The notes: generated by a model from the sequence alone, not told the origin. Positions 1 to 8,951 are shown, numbered from the stretch's first letter. The stretch: DNA of 64,000 bases from JAIEPW01 sp964471915 (GCA_964471915.1 CAYYID010000012.1:1-64000); one strand, 5' to 3'. Translations and numbers: made by a program.

Positions 1-482
1 TGGATGATCAGGTCGAAGACCTGCTTCATGCGCGGGCTGCGGCCGATGATCCCCGAGAACTTGTGGTAGCGGGCCTGCAGGTTCTGGCGCAGGTTGACGT
101 TCTCGGCGACCAGGCGGCGGCGCTCGACGGCGTTGTTGAGGACGACCAGCACCTCGTCGATGTTGAACGGCTTGGTGATGTAGTCGAACGCGCCGTTCTT
201 CAGCGCGCGCACCGCGGTCTCCACCGTCGCGTAGCCGGTCATGATGATCACCGGCAGGTCCGGCTCGCTCTCGCGCAGGCGTTGCTGCAGCTCGATGCCG
301 TCGGTGCCGGGCATCTTGATGTCGAGCAGCGCGGCGTCGTAGCTCTGGCGCGCCAGCTCGTCGCACGCCGCGCTCGCCGAGTCGCACCGGCCGACCTCGA
401 ACTCCTCGCTCTCGAACCAGCGCCCGAGCGAATCCCGCACCACTGGGTCATCGTCTACGATCAGGACTCTGCCTTTGGACAT
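1..482 (-). CDS. NtrC-family sigma-54 response regulator (3' part outside window)
   Basis: Translated on the minus strand from ATG at 482, the first 160 residues form a receiver domain. It has the acidic cluster VDDD near residue 9, a phospho-acceptor Asp at about 54 in LLDIKMPG, and the conserved Lys at about 104 in TKPFN. After a helical linker, FSGIIGRSP marks the beginning of an AAA+ sigma-54 activation domain, which runs off the window. The start overlaps the 3' end of the upstream sensor kinase gene by 22 bases, so the two are a translationally coupled pair. The likely role is to activate sigma-54 promoters when the haem-containing kinase signals. The DNA-binding domain is not visible. 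Confidence 0.9.
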   Translation of the reverse strand, partial: MSKGRVLIVDDDPVVRDSLGRWFESEEFEVGRCDSASAACDELARQSYDAALLDIKMPGTDGIELQQRLRESEPDLPVIIMTGYATVETAVRALKNGAFDYITKPFNIDEVLVVLNNAVERRRLVAENVNLRQNLQARYHKFSGIIGRSPRMKQVFDLII

Positions 483-2119
483 GCCTCCTCCGTCTCCGGT
501 ACGCCGGTGGACGCCGGCGCGCCGCACGGCAACTCGATTACGAACTCCGCGCCGCGGCCGGGCTCCGAATGCAGCCGGATGCTGCCGCCGTGCCGCTCTA
601 CGATATCCTTGGCGATCGCCAGGCCCAGCCCCGTCCGGTGCTGGTTGTCCTTGGTGGAAAAGAACGGCTCGAAAATCGAAGCCTGCAGCTCTTCCGGCAC
701 GCCGGGACCCGTGTCCCGCACCGCCAGCCGCACGCCCGCCCCTTCCGCAGACGCGCTCACCGTCACCGCGCCGCCCCTGCCGAGCGCGTCGCTCGCGTTC
801 GCCAGCAGCGCCACCAGCACCTGCTGGATCTGCCCGGCGTCGCCGTGCACCTCGGGCAGCCCGGGCCCGATCTCCGTGCGCAGCTCGATCCCCGCCAGTT
901 GGTAAGGGTGCCGCATCAGTTGCAGCGCCCGCTCGATCACTTCCGCAGTCGCGAACGGGGCGCGGTGCAGCGGGCTGTGGCGCGAGAACGCGAGCAGCGA
1001 CTTCATGAGATCTCCGCAGCGCTGGCTCTCGCGCTCGATCACCTCGAGATTCTCCTTCAGCCGCGCCGCCTGGGGCTCCGGCAGGTTCAGCTTGCCGAGT
1101 TCCTTGCGGCACAGCCGCGCGTAGGTCAACATGCCGAACAGCGGATTGTTCACCTCGTGCGCGACGGTCGCCGCCAGCCGCCCCAGCGACGCCATCTTCT
1201 CGCTGCGCAGCAGGCCCCGGTGCGCGCGCTCCAGCTCCGCCGTCTTTTCCGTCACGCGGGATTCGAGCGTCGCCGCCCACTCCGAAAGGTCCCGGTTCGC
1301 CTGGGCGAGCGCCACCGTCATCGCGTTGAAGGACCGGGCCAGGTCGCCCAGCTCGTCGCTCGATTCCACCGGGATCCGGTATGCGAGGTCGCCCCGGGCC
1401 AGTTGCCGGGTGCCCTTTGTAAGCTGCCGCATCGGCCGGTGCACCACGCGCCAGACGAAGAGCATCGCAATCGCGGCCAGCAGCGCAGTGCCCGCCAGCA
1501 TCGAGTAGAGGATCTGCAGCCGCGAGTGCGCGAGTTGGGCGTCGACGTCGTCGAGCGCCAGTTGCACGTCGATCACGCCCAGGATCCGCCGCGACGCCGG
1601 ATGCGCGTGGCACGGCGCCGAGGAGCAGTCCTGATGGTTCTCGATCGGCAGGATCGCCGCCAGGACGCGGCCGCCGCCCGGCGGCGTGAAGATCCGCGTC
1701 CGGTTTTGCCGCTCCAGCTTGTAAAGCGGCGTCGGGCCCGAATGGCAGCCGATGCACGCCTCCGCCTGGCGGTCCACCAGGCGGCCCACTTCGCTTTCGT
1801 CCGACGAATGCTGGATCAGGCCGACTTCGTTCATGATCCGCAACACGCGAATGCCCCGCTCGCGTCCGATGTTCCGGATCAGTCCATAAAGCGCCTGCCG
1901 GTCGTTGGCCATCATGTGGTCCCAGGCCGAGGAGCGGATGATGTCGGTGATCCGGTCCGCGCTCAACCGGACCATGGCCTCGAGCTGGCGGCGTTGCAGG
2001 CGCTCCTGCGCGTAGCCGAAGAGAGCGAAAAAGCCGATCGCGCCCAGCACCAGTCCGGTGGCGAGTTTCGCCGTCAGGGTCCACCGGAAACGTGCGGGGC
2101 GCGACAGGCCGCTGTCCAT
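461..2119 (-). CDS. Membrane sensor histidine kinase with two c-type haem motifs
   Basis: The 552-residue protein has a TM segment at about 17-36, a periplasmic region at about 37-200, a second TM at about 203-224, HAMP, HisKA (phospho-acceptor His in VAHEVNNPL) and a HATPase domain ending with GLGLAIAKDIVERHGG. The periplasmic part contains CIGCH (122-126) and a CX4CH motif (165-171), followed by HAHPA. Such paired motifs occur in haem-binding sensor kinases. It is the fourth gene of a redox operon and overlaps the NtrC-like regulator. I infer that it senses redox state or a small ligand through covalently bound haem and controls the operon or its electron acceptor. The ligand is unknown. 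Confidence 0.9.
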   Translation of the reverse strand: MDSGLSRPARFRWTLTAKLATGLVLGAIGFFALFGYAQERLQRRQLEAMVRLSADRITDIIRSSAWDHMMANDRQALYGLIRNIGRERGIRVLRIMNEVGLIQHSSDESEVGRLVDRQAEACIGCHSGPTPLYKLERQNRTRIFTPPGGGRVLAAILPIENHQDCSSAPCHAHPASRRILGVIDVQLALDDVDAQLAHSRLQILYSMLAGTALLAAIAMLFVWRVVHRPMRQLTKGTRQLARGDLAYRIPVESSDELGDLARSFNAMTVALAQANRDLSEWAATLESRVTEKTAELERAHRGLLRSEKMASLGRLAATVAHEVNNPLFGMLTYARLCRKELGKLNLPEPQAARLKENLEVIERESQRCGDLMKSLLAFSRHSPLHRAPFATAEVIERALQLMRHPYQLAGIELRTEIGPGLPEVHGDAGQIQQVLVALLANASDALGRGGAVTVSASAEGAGVRLAVRDTGPGVPEELQASIFEPFFSTKDNQHRTGLGLAIAKDIVERHGGSIRLHSEPGRGAEFVIELPCGAPASTGVPETEEACPKAES

Positions 2120-2132
2120 ATCCCCTCTCCTA

Positions 2133-3326
2133 CTAGCGTACCGCCGCGGGCACCGGCGCTTCCGGGGCCGTGGTCTTCACGTGCACCACCACCCGCGGCC
2201 GCTCGGTTTCGGCCGGGAAAATCGGCAGATGCTTTACCGCGAAGCGGAACACGGCGAAGCCGAGGGCGATCAGGCCCAGCGTTACCGTGACCTCGGTCCA
2301 CTTCGGGACATACACGCCGCCCGAGGCGCTTTCCACACCCGTGATCGCCACGTTCAGCCGGTGCGTCACGAAGCCCAGCAGGAACGATACCGCGCACCAG
2401 TAGATCGCACGCGGGTTGTTGCGCGTCGTGGCGCGGAACAGCAGCAGCATCGGGACCGCCATCAGCAGGATCTCGACGCCGAACAGCCACGGCTCCAGGC
2501 CCGGCCGCTCCAGCCACGCCAGCGCGCCGCGGTTGTAAAGGTCCACGAAGCGGACCGCCAGGTAGACCGCCAGCACCACCGCGAGCACTTCCGCGAGCCG
2601 CTTCACCAGCGGGAACTCCAGTTGCCGGCCGAAGGCCCGCGCGCTGTGGTAGCTCTCGAAGATCGTCATCGCCAGGCCCACCGCGATGGCGGAGATGTAG
2701 AACAGCACCGGCAGCAGCGGCGAATACCACAGCGGGTTCAGCTTGTGCGGCATGATCAGGTACAGGCTGCCGAGCGAAGACTGGTGCAAGGTCGAAAGCA
2801 GCACGCCCGCGATCACCAGGGGCAGCATCACGCCCTTCAGCGCCTTCACCGCCCGCTGCAGCCGGAACCGCTCCAGCACCGCCGGCGCGAATTCGAGCGC
2901 CAGCACCGTCGTATACAGCGTCACGCACCACGCCACCTCGAACATCACCGACCGCGGGTTCCACATCACCAGTGGATGCCAGATCCGCCACGGCTGGCCC
3001 AGGTCGAAGATCAGCGCCACGATCACCAGCAGGTACCCGAGAAACGCCGTCAGGATCGCCGGCCGCACGATGGGCCGGAAGCGTTCCAGGTGCAGCACGT
3101 GCACCGTCGCCGCCAGCGTGAATCCGCCCGCCGCCAGGCCGACGCCGCACAGCACGTCGAAGCCGATCCACAGGCCCCAGGGGAACTGGTCGCTCAGGTT
3201 CGTCGACGCCCCCAGCCCGTAGTAGAACCGCACGAACGTCACATACGCCGAGCCGAGCATCAGCGCGGCGAATACCGTCTGCCAGAATGTCAGCGGCCAT
3301 ACCGCTTTGGAAATCAGCCGTTTCAT
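2133..3326 (-). CDS. NrfD/HybB-type polytopic membrane quinone-interacting subunit
   Basis: The 397-residue, very hydrophobic protein starts MKRLISKAVWPLTFWQTVFA. It shows the HybB/NrfD pattern of repeated TM helices, including WGLWIGFDVLCGVGLAAGGF and ETTV-like helices, and a hydrophilic tail after about residue 375. NrfD/HybB proteins exchange electrons between the quinone pool and a partner ferredoxin subunit. The ATG overlaps the stop of the ferredoxin gene by four bases. A longer reading frame extends upstream, but this start matches the family N-terminus. No catalytic molybdopterin or NiFe subunit is visible in the window, so the terminal substrate is unknown. Confidence 0.9.
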   Translation of the reverse strand: MKRLISKAVWPLTFWQTVFAALMLGSAYVTFVRFYYGLGASTNLSDQFPWGLWIGFDVLCGVGLAAGGFTLAATVHVLHLERFRPIVRPAILTAFLGYLLVIVALIFDLGQPWRIWHPLVMWNPRSVMFEVAWCVTLYTTVLALEFAPAVLERFRLQRAVKALKGVMLPLVIAGVLLSTLHQSSLGSLYLIMPHKLNPLWYSPLLPVLFYISAIAVGLAMTIFESYHSARAFGRQLEFPLVKRLAEVLAVVLAVYLAVRFVDLYNRGALAWLERPGLEPWLFGVEILLMAVPMLLLFRATTRNNPRAIYWCAVSFLLGFVTHRLNVAITGVESASGGVYVPKWTEVTVTLGLIALGFAVFRFAVKHLPIFPAETERPRVVVHVKTTAPEAPVPAAVR

Positions 3327-4081
3327 TGCCGCACCTCCGCGCCCGCGCCTTCCACCTTCGCCACCTTCAGCTTCCGGGCCGTCAGCCAGTACAGGCCGCC
3401 CAGCAGCACGCCGCCCACGCCCACCGTGTCCGGAATGTGCTGCAATACGTCCCACGTGTAACCGGGCAGCGCCCGCGACGGCAGGTCGGTCCGGAACCCG
3501 ATCTCCTCGAACGGCGCCGCGGAGAGCATCAGCACCGACGTGCCGCCCACTTCGTTCAGGCCGTAGATGCGGTTCACGTACTGCCCCGGGTTCTCGGCGA
3601 TCCGCTTCCGCGCTTCTTTCACCAGCTCCGCGCGGTCCCCGGTGATCGTCGCTTCCACCGGGCAGGCCTCCGAGCATCGCGTCGGCAGCCCGGCCGCGGT
3701 CCGGTCGCTGCACAGATCGCATTTCACGACCTTCGGCAGCCGGCTGTTCCATTCGTAGGAAGGCGCCTGGAACGGGCACGCCGCGATGCAATACCGGCAA
3801 CCCATGCACTTCGCCGCGTCATACACCACCGCGCCGGCGGCGGTCTTCGTGAACGCCCCCACGGGGCACACCGAAGCGCACGCCGGCTCCTGGCAGTGCA
3901 TGCATCCCTTCCGGCTGAACTTGTCGCCGTGCGTCCGGATCGTCATCCGCTTGTGCGCCGAGACCTTCTCTTCCGCCGCGATGCGCTCGTCGTAGGGCAA
4001 GCCCCACCGTGCGGCGCAGGCCTTCTCGCACTCCCGGCATCCCACGCATTTGGTGCTGTCGTAAAGAATCGCGCGTGCCAT
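3323..4081 (-). CDS. HybA-like ferredoxin with four [4Fe-4S] clusters and C-terminal membrane anchor
   Basis: The 252 residues carry four cysteine quartets: C12/15/18/22, C60/63/68/72, C92/95/98/102 and C121/124/136/140. This is the arrangement of DMSO-reductase/HybA-type electron-transfer subunits. A hydrophobic segment near 212-232 (VGVGGVLLGGLYWLTARK) should anchor it to the membrane. There is no Tat or Sec signal at the N-terminus, so the side of the membrane is uncertain. It lies between a GcvH-like gene (11-base gap) and the NrfD/HybB gene (4-base overlap). It probably relays electrons between the quinone-reactive NrfD subunit and an unidentified partner. Confidence 0.92.
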   Translation of the reverse strand: MARAILYDSTKCVGCRECEKACAARWGLPYDERIAAEEKVSAHKRMTIRTHGDKFSRKGCMHCQEPACASVCPVGAFTKTAAGAVVYDAAKCMGCRYCIAACPFQAPSYEWNSRLPKVVKCDLCSDRTAAGLPTRCSEACPVEATITGDRAELVKEARKRIAENPGQYVNRIYGLNEVGGTSVLMLSAAPFEEIGFRTDLPSRALPGYTWDVLQHIPDTVGVGGVLLGGLYWLTARKLKVAKVEGAGAEVRQ

Positions 4082-4092
4082 GGCAGTCTCCT

Positions 4093-4770
4093 TCAGCCGA
4101 GCAGGAACTCTTCATTGATCCGCGCCGCGGGCAGCGCCGGCAGCGCCTCCAGCGCGTTTTCGCGCAGCGGACCGCCGTCGGCGGCCGTCGCGCCGGCCAG
4201 TTGCGGCTGCAGTTCGCACAGCCGGTCCACCGCGTGGCGCATCCAGCTCCGCACCAGGTTGGTGGGCAGCAGATTGCGGTTCGCGCCCTCCTCATCGGGC
4301 GAGAACACGCGGAACAGCCAGCCCGCGCCGTACGGATCCGACTTCAGCAGCGCCGGGTTCGCGAGCACCTCGGGGTTCACCGCGGTTACCTCGCCTTCCA
4401 CCGGCGATACGATCTCGATCGTTTCGCCGCCCCGCCGCAGCGTCACGGCCTTCTGCCCTTGCCGGACCCAATGCCCCGGCTTGGGCAGCTTAACGGCTTC
4501 CACCGGCCCGGCGAGCAGCGCCGCGAAGGCGTCCAGGCCCACGCGGATCACGTTCTTGCGCTCGCGCGACAGCCACGCGTGGCCCGGATGGTACCGGATA
4601 TCGGAGGGAATCGGGATGCCCGCGACGTTCGGAATCGCCGGGCCTGCAGGCGCCGGAAGCGGTTCGAGCGAGGGCGGGACCGTCGCCGGAAGTTCTCCAC
4701 GGCGGCGGCTTAATACGAAGTCAATCGCCAGAAAAACGGCGAATGTCATGAGGACCAGGATGACGGTCAT
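4093..4770 (-). CDS. Membrane-anchored GcvH-like (H-protein fold) protein lacking the lipoyl lysine
   Basis: The 225 residues begin with one TM helix (about 1-20) and a Pro-rich linker. A domain resembling glycine-cleavage H protein follows at about 58-157: HPGHAWL, then a GLDAFAALLAGPVEAVKLP stretch, then SPVEGEVTAVNPEVLANP and DPYGAGWLFRV. In H protein an ESVKAAS-like turn carries the lipoylated Lys. Here the equivalent loop reads GGETIEIVSP, shorter and without Lys, so lipoylation at the usual place is not possible. An AGGAGG-like ribosome site precedes the ATG. It heads the redox operon, and I infer a structural or carrier role in the HybA/HybB-like complex rather than in glycine cleavage. 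Confidence 0.8.
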   Translation of the reverse strand: MTVILVLMTFAVFLAIDFVLSRRRGELPATVPPSLEPLPAPAGPAIPNVAGIPIPSDIRYHPGHAWLSRERKNVIRVGLDAFAALLAGPVEAVKLPKPGHWVRQGQKAVTLRRGGETIEIVSPVEGEVTAVNPEVLANPALLKSDPYGAGWLFRVFSPDEEGANRNLLPTNLVRSWMRHAVDRLCELQPQLAGATAADGGPLRENALEALPALPAARINEEFLLG

Positions 4771-4991
4771 GGTGTTGCCTCCTTTCCTTTGCGAATCGTC
4801 GCTCTAGGAAAAGGCAATTCTGGAGCCATCTTCGAACTGCTGTGTTTTCAGCGGCTTAGCTGCTTCAGATCCGCGCCGGCATGTCGAGAAATCCAACACC
4901 CGCCGTCGGGAATCCCGACAAATGGGTGAGACGCAAGGGATCTCACCCCGGTGTTGGGTTTCTCGACAGGTGTTGGAAAATCCCTGACGCC
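4771..4991. other. Intergenic region upstream of the redox operon
   Basis: These 221 bases separate the stop of the PQQ-like protein gene from the start of the GcvH-like gene; both read leftward. The region must hold the promoter of the redox operon and probably the terminator of the upstream gene. Its only clear content is the large folded element at 4883-4967, described separately. I saw no protein-coding sequence that looked real. Confidence 0.5.
4883..4967. repeat. Structured element: 18-bp outer stem enclosing two hairpins
   Basis: Outer arms 4883-4900 and 4950-4967 are reverse complements over 18 positions, with one G-T that would be a G-U pair in RNA. Inside lie a 6-bp hairpin with a 3-base loop (4905-4910 with 4914-4919) and an 8-bp hairpin (4924-4931 with 4941-4948). 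The whole could fold into a three-way junction or cruciform. The first eight bases of the right arm (GGTGTTGG) are repeated directly at 4969-4976. It could be a REP-type repeat, a terminator of the gene at 4992, or a leader element of the redox operon. The fold is read from the sequence; the function is not known. Confidence 0.75.
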
Positions 4992-6362
4992 TTAGCGGCG
5001 GCTGCGGATCGAGTACAGCTTCGACTCCGTGCGGAGCAGCAGGCGGTCGCCCACGAGGGCTGGCGTGGCCAGGGCCATCGCGCCGTCCAGTTCGTTCACG
5101 CGCAGCAGCTCGAACTTCTCGCCGGCGGCGACCACGAAGGTCTTGCCTTCTTCGTTCAAGAAGAAGATGCGGCCGTTGTACGCCCACGGCGAGGAGGTGA
5201 AATCGCCGGCCGCGGGATCGAGGCGCGTCTTGTAGGTCTGCTTGCCGGTCTTGGCGTCAAAACGGGTCAGGATCCCGGTCTCGGTGAGGACGTACAGTCC
5301 ACCCTCGTAGGCGACGGGCGTGGGCAGGTAGGTTCCGGCGCGGGGCTGGCTCCAGGCGACCAGGTCGGACTTGCTGATGTCGCCCGAGGCTCCGGGTTTG
5401 ATGGCGTGCAGCGCGCCGCCGCGGCCGGTATCGAGATAGAGCAGGCCCTCGTAGGCGAAGGGCATCGGGATGGGAGTGCCGGAGCCGCCGCCGATCCGCC
5501 ATAGCTCCTGACCCTCGAGGTCGTAGCTGACCGTGGTGATGGGGCCGACCGTGATCAGCTCCGTGCGCTGCTCGTTGGTCCAGATGTAGGGCGTGCTCCA
5601 GCCGGAGGCGCGCGGCGGTCCGCCTTGCGGCTTCAGCGCGCGGTTGGTGGTCCACAGGCGCTTGCCGGTGGCCTTGTCGAACGCGGCGACGTACTGCTGC
5701 TTTTCGTTGTCGTTTACCACGAAGAGCCGGTTGCCGTGGAGCGCCGCCGAGCTGCCGGTGCCGAAGTCGAGGTAAACAGGCAGGGCTTCGAGCGGCGTGT
5801 GCCAGAGCTGCTTGCCGGAGAAGTCGAACGCCCACAGGCCGAGGTTGCCGGTATGAATGTAAATGGCCTTGCCGTCGGTCACCGGCGTTTCGGACACGAA
5901 GCTGTTCTTGCGGTGGCGTCCCCCCGGCGGGCGGCCGGTGTGGAACTCCTTCTTCCATTGCGTGCGCCCGGACTTGAGATCCAGGCAGTAGAGCCAGTAA
6001 TGAAGCGTGACCTCTTCGGGAAGCTCGATGTCCCGCTCGGTGATCTTCTTCATCACCTCTTCCGGCTTCAGTCCCTGCTTGGTGAGCTCGGCGACATACT
6101 CGTTGCTGTACTCCGTGCCGCGCTGAGGCGGCTTGGACTTGCCGTCGGTGACCACGGTGGTCAGGAAGATCCGGTCGCCCACTACGATCGGCGAGGACCA
6201 GCCGCGGCCGGGGACTTCGCTCGCCCACTCGATGTTCTGGGTGAGGGACCAGCGGTCGGGCAGGTTCTTGTCGGCGCTGACGGGGTTGGCCTGGGGTCCG
6301 CGGAATTGGGTCCAGTCCGCGGCGAGCGCGGCGGCGGTGAGACAGAAGAAGAGGAGTTTCAT
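4992..6362 (-). CDS. Secreted PQQ-like beta-propeller repeat protein
   Basis: The 456-residue protein starts MKLLFFCLTAAALAADWTQF, with a signal peptide cleaved near AALAA. An earlier in-frame start exists 24 codons upstream, but the signal peptide supports this one. Repeated beta-propeller blades show the G(K/Q)xLW or TGKxxW pattern (FSGKQLWHTP, ATGKRLWTTN, LEGQELWRIG, KTGKQTYKTR). Proteins of this type with an ADWxQFRGP start are numerous in Acidobacteria and Planctomycetes. The catalytic acid/base set of true quinoprotein dehydrogenases is not evident, so the enzymatic role is open. It is a stand-alone gene on the minus strand. Confidence 0.85.
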   Translation of the reverse strand: MKLLFFCLTAAALAADWTQFRGPQANPVSADKNLPDRWSLTQNIEWASEVPGRGWSSPIVVGDRIFLTTVVTDGKSKPPQRGTEYSNEYVAELTKQGLKPEEVMKKITERDIELPEEVTLHYWLYCLDLKSGRTQWKKEFHTGRPPGGRHRKNSFVSETPVTDGKAIYIHTGNLGLWAFDFSGKQLWHTPLEALPVYLDFGTGSSAALHGNRLFVVNDNEKQQYVAAFDKATGKRLWTTNRALKPQGGPPRASGWSTPYIWTNEQRTELITVGPITTVSYDLEGQELWRIGGGSGTPIPMPFAYEGLLYLDTGRGGALHAIKPGASGDISKSDLVAWSQPRAGTYLPTPVAYEGGLYVLTETGILTRFDAKTGKQTYKTRLDPAAGDFTSSPWAYNGRIFFLNEEGKTFVVAAGEKFELLRVNELDGAMALATPALVGDRLLLRTESKLYSIRSRR

Positions 6363-6442
6363 GGGCACGGAGACCTTCAGCATGGGGCAGGGAAGGGCGG
6401 TTGCGCAACCGTGTCCATCCCGCGCCGCTCCCAAAAGGGCGA

Positions 6443-8935
6443 TTAGATGTGCGGCGTCAGCACCGCCGTCGAGCCCTCGTCGCGGAGCTTATCGAGAGCA
6501 ACCTCGTCTCCGGCCATGCGGGTCACGCCATTGGGAAATGCTTTGGCCTGCAGTTTCCCGCTTGAAATCCAGAACTTGTACTCGGCGTAGCTCTTGCCGA
6601 AGAACGGGATCTCGCCGTCGGGATCGGTGATCCGGGTACCCAGCAGGTTTCCGGTGCCCGCCTCCGTGCAGTAGACCACTTGTAAGGGCACCGCCTTGCC
6701 GGTCCGGTCGACCACGCGGATGGAGAACGTGGCCGGGGCGTCGGCCCAACCGCGGTTGTGATACTCGCACAGCTTCGCGCGGCCCGCGTTGCCGAGGTAG
6801 GCCTGAATCAGGCTGGCCGCCGCTTCCTCCCACTCCATGTCCTTGTCGGCGTAGTTGTCCCAGTCGTTGGCGACGCCTTGGAGATACCGGTCGGGCGTGT
6901 GCTCATCGTCGAGCACCTGGTCCCAGCGGATGTCGCCGAACTCGACGCCGAGCGCTTGTTCTACCGTACGGACATACGCCGCGGCGTGAGCGATCCCCCA
7001 CAGGCTGGTGAGACGGAGCACCTTCTGCAACTTGTCGGGCGGGCACTCGTCGTTCTTGGTGGGCTTGTTGCCGACATAAAAGCCGGAAAAGCGGGTCCAC
7101 AGGAACTGGATGCCCGGCGTACCGAACTGCTCGTTCGTGGAGCCGGTCTCGTTCTCCGCACCCTGGCCCTTGTTGCGGAAGTTGAAGCGGAGCACGGGCA
7201 GGCGCATGGTGGCGAGCCGCGCGGCTACGTTATCGGAGAGGCCGCCCGCCAGGTCGTGCGGACACGCCTCGTCCGGACCGAATAGCGCCCAGGCCACCTC
7301 GCGGACCAGCAGCGCGTCCGCGACGTCCCGGATCACCACACGCACCGCGGGACCCGTCGCGGTGCCGTTGGCGAAGTTGGTGAAGGCCGTTTCCGGCGAG
7401 GCAGCGAACTCCAGCAGGTAATTCTGGACGTTCGGGTTGGCGTGCTGCATGCCGTACTGCACCAGGAACAGAGCCTTGGCGCGGCCCACGGCTTCGGCCC
7501 AATTGCGCTGCCAGAAACCGCACCAATCCGCTTCGTCGACGTGGGCGAACTCCATGGTCAGCGTCTTCATGTCCTTGCCGATGAAGGGGATGCTGAGCGG
7601 GGGAATGTAGTACCTCCCGGGCTCGAGCACCGTCAGGTCGCGCAGGGCCACGCCGTCGGGGCCCGGGCTGATCTGGCCGAATTTCTGAGCTTGCATGGCG
7701 GCGGACATGTGCCGCTCCATCAGCATCATGATCTCGGTCTGGACGATGATCTGGTCCGCCTTCATGCCCCGGGCGACGGCGAGCTGGCGAATGGCGCGAA
7801 TGGTGTCGCTGCGCATGCAGCCGCACAGCCATTCGCCTCCCAGGCCGATGTTTTCCTTCTCCTTCTGCGTGGCCAGGCCGACGTAAGTCACCCCGGTCTT
7901 GACCGAGAAGTAGTAGTCGTCGCGATTGGCAAGTTCGAGGCGCTGGCCTTTCTGGACCTCGGCTTTGTACTCCGGATTCCGGTAATCATAGCCCTCGACG
8001 TTCAGATTCTTGAACTTCAGGCGTTCGTCGGAGAAATCCCAGCGCTCCCAATCGCGCCGCGGCCAAGGTACCTGTGCAGCCTTCACACGGCTCAGCTTCA
8101 TCACCGAACTGCGGGAAGCGGTCCGCCACATGTCCCAACCGTCGTTGTACTTCACCTGCAACATCGGCACCGGGTGGAGCGAGTCGCTGCCTCTGGTGCC
8201 GATGGCGCGCGAGTCGTCGGCGTTGTCGTAGAAGTTATACGGCAGCACGGCGTACCGCGGCAGGAAGATCTTGCGCACCGCGCGGGACGCTACATGCGGG
8301 GGACGCGTATCGGGCAACCAGGCGGCGATATCGTCCTGCGGCGGATCGAGCGTGAGGGCCTCGTAGTACGGCGCGGTCCTGGCTTTCAACGTCTCGACGT
8401 GGCTCTGCTGTTGCTGCCACCACCAGGAGGCGTCGGAGAGCTGGCGCACTTCTTCAGGCTTGTGATCGGGGAAGAAGCACTCGCAGAGGGCTTTGAAGGC
8501 CGCCGGCGGGATGTCCGAACGCACCCACACCTGCAGGCCGGCCATGTCGGCCGCGTATAGGCCGACCTTGCGGGACTGGTTGGTCTTCCGGAACTTGGGT
8601 TTGTTGAGAACCGTCTCGTAGGTCAGCCACTCGAACCCGGCGTTGACGTAGGGCGGCCGCTCCAGGGTCTCCTCCACGGCGGCGGCTTTGCACAATACGC
8701 CGACAGTCCGATTGCTCGCTCCGTCGTCGTCGGTTACGAAGATCCGACAGTCAACCTTCTTGCCCGGCCGGCCGGCAACGGTGGTTGTGCGAAGGGCGCT
8801 GGCGACGACTTGCTCCTGGTTCACCTCGCCGACCCTAATGACGAGGTTTGCGCCGAGGTCGCTCAACGCCCACGTGAGCGTGATCTGCCCGGTGCCCGAA
8901 TCGTACGTTCCCTTGAAGCTGTCGATGTTGGCCAT
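6443..8935 (-). CDS. Large protein of unknown function, last gene of an injection-system-like trio
   Basis: I do not recognise this 830-residue protein. It starts MANIDSFKGTYDSGTGQITL with a short Ig/FN3-like beta domain of about 90 residues and no signal peptide. The central 600 residues are rich in Trp, Tyr and charged residues, with no obvious TM segment. The last ~110 residues (ATFSIRVVDRTGKAVPLQVV, then TDPDGEIPF) look like a carboxypeptidase-regulatory or Ig-like beta domain. The gene follows the LysM protein gene by 16 bases, so they are co-transcribed. Lack of a signal peptide plus terminal beta domains and neighbours would fit a large cytoplasmically loaded effector or structural cargo; this is inference. 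Confidence 0.75.
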   Translation of the reverse strand: MANIDSFKGTYDSGTGQITLTWALSDLGANLVIRVGEVNQEQVVASALRTTTVAGRPGKKVDCRIFVTDDDGASNRTVGVLCKAAAVEETLERPPYVNAGFEWLTYETVLNKPKFRKTNQSRKVGLYAADMAGLQVWVRSDIPPAAFKALCECFFPDHKPEEVRQLSDASWWWQQQQSHVETLKARTAPYYEALTLDPPQDDIAAWLPDTRPPHVASRAVRKIFLPRYAVLPYNFYDNADDSRAIGTRGSDSLHPVPMLQVKYNDGWDMWRTASRSSVMKLSRVKAAQVPWPRRDWERWDFSDERLKFKNLNVEGYDYRNPEYKAEVQKGQRLELANRDDYYFSVKTGVTYVGLATQKEKENIGLGGEWLCGCMRSDTIRAIRQLAVARGMKADQIIVQTEIMMLMERHMSAAMQAQKFGQISPGPDGVALRDLTVLEPGRYYIPPLSIPFIGKDMKTLTMEFAHVDEADWCGFWQRNWAEAVGRAKALFLVQYGMQHANPNVQNYLLEFAASPETAFTNFANGTATGPAVRVVIRDVADALLVREVAWALFGPDEACPHDLAGGLSDNVAARLATMRLPVLRFNFRNKGQGAENETGSTNEQFGTPGIQFLWTRFSGFYVGNKPTKNDECPPDKLQKVLRLTSLWGIAHAAAYVRTVEQALGVEFGDIRWDQVLDDEHTPDRYLQGVANDWDNYADKDMEWEEAAASLIQAYLGNAGRAKLCEYHNRGWADAPATFSIRVVDRTGKAVPLQVVYCTEAGTGNLLGTRITDPDGEIPFFGKSYAEYKFWISSGKLQAKAFPNGVTRMAGDEVALDKLRDEGSTAVLTPHI

Positions 8936-8951
8936 GTCAGTTGGGGCGGCC

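Noticed and set aside
63..905. Long plus-strand open frame opposite the regulator and kinase
   Set aside because: The minus strand encodes clear receiver and histidine-kinase domains; the plus frame is Arg/Ala-rich with no motif and is explained by high GC.
2074..3461. Plus- and minus-strand frames over the NrfD gene, rich in Arg, Gln, His or Gly
   Set aside because: They show no domain pattern and lie over the well-supported NrfD/HybB reading frame.
4804..5187. Minus-strand 127-codon frame across the structured element
   Set aside because: It overlaps the 3' end of the beta-propeller gene in another frame and has no conserved motif.
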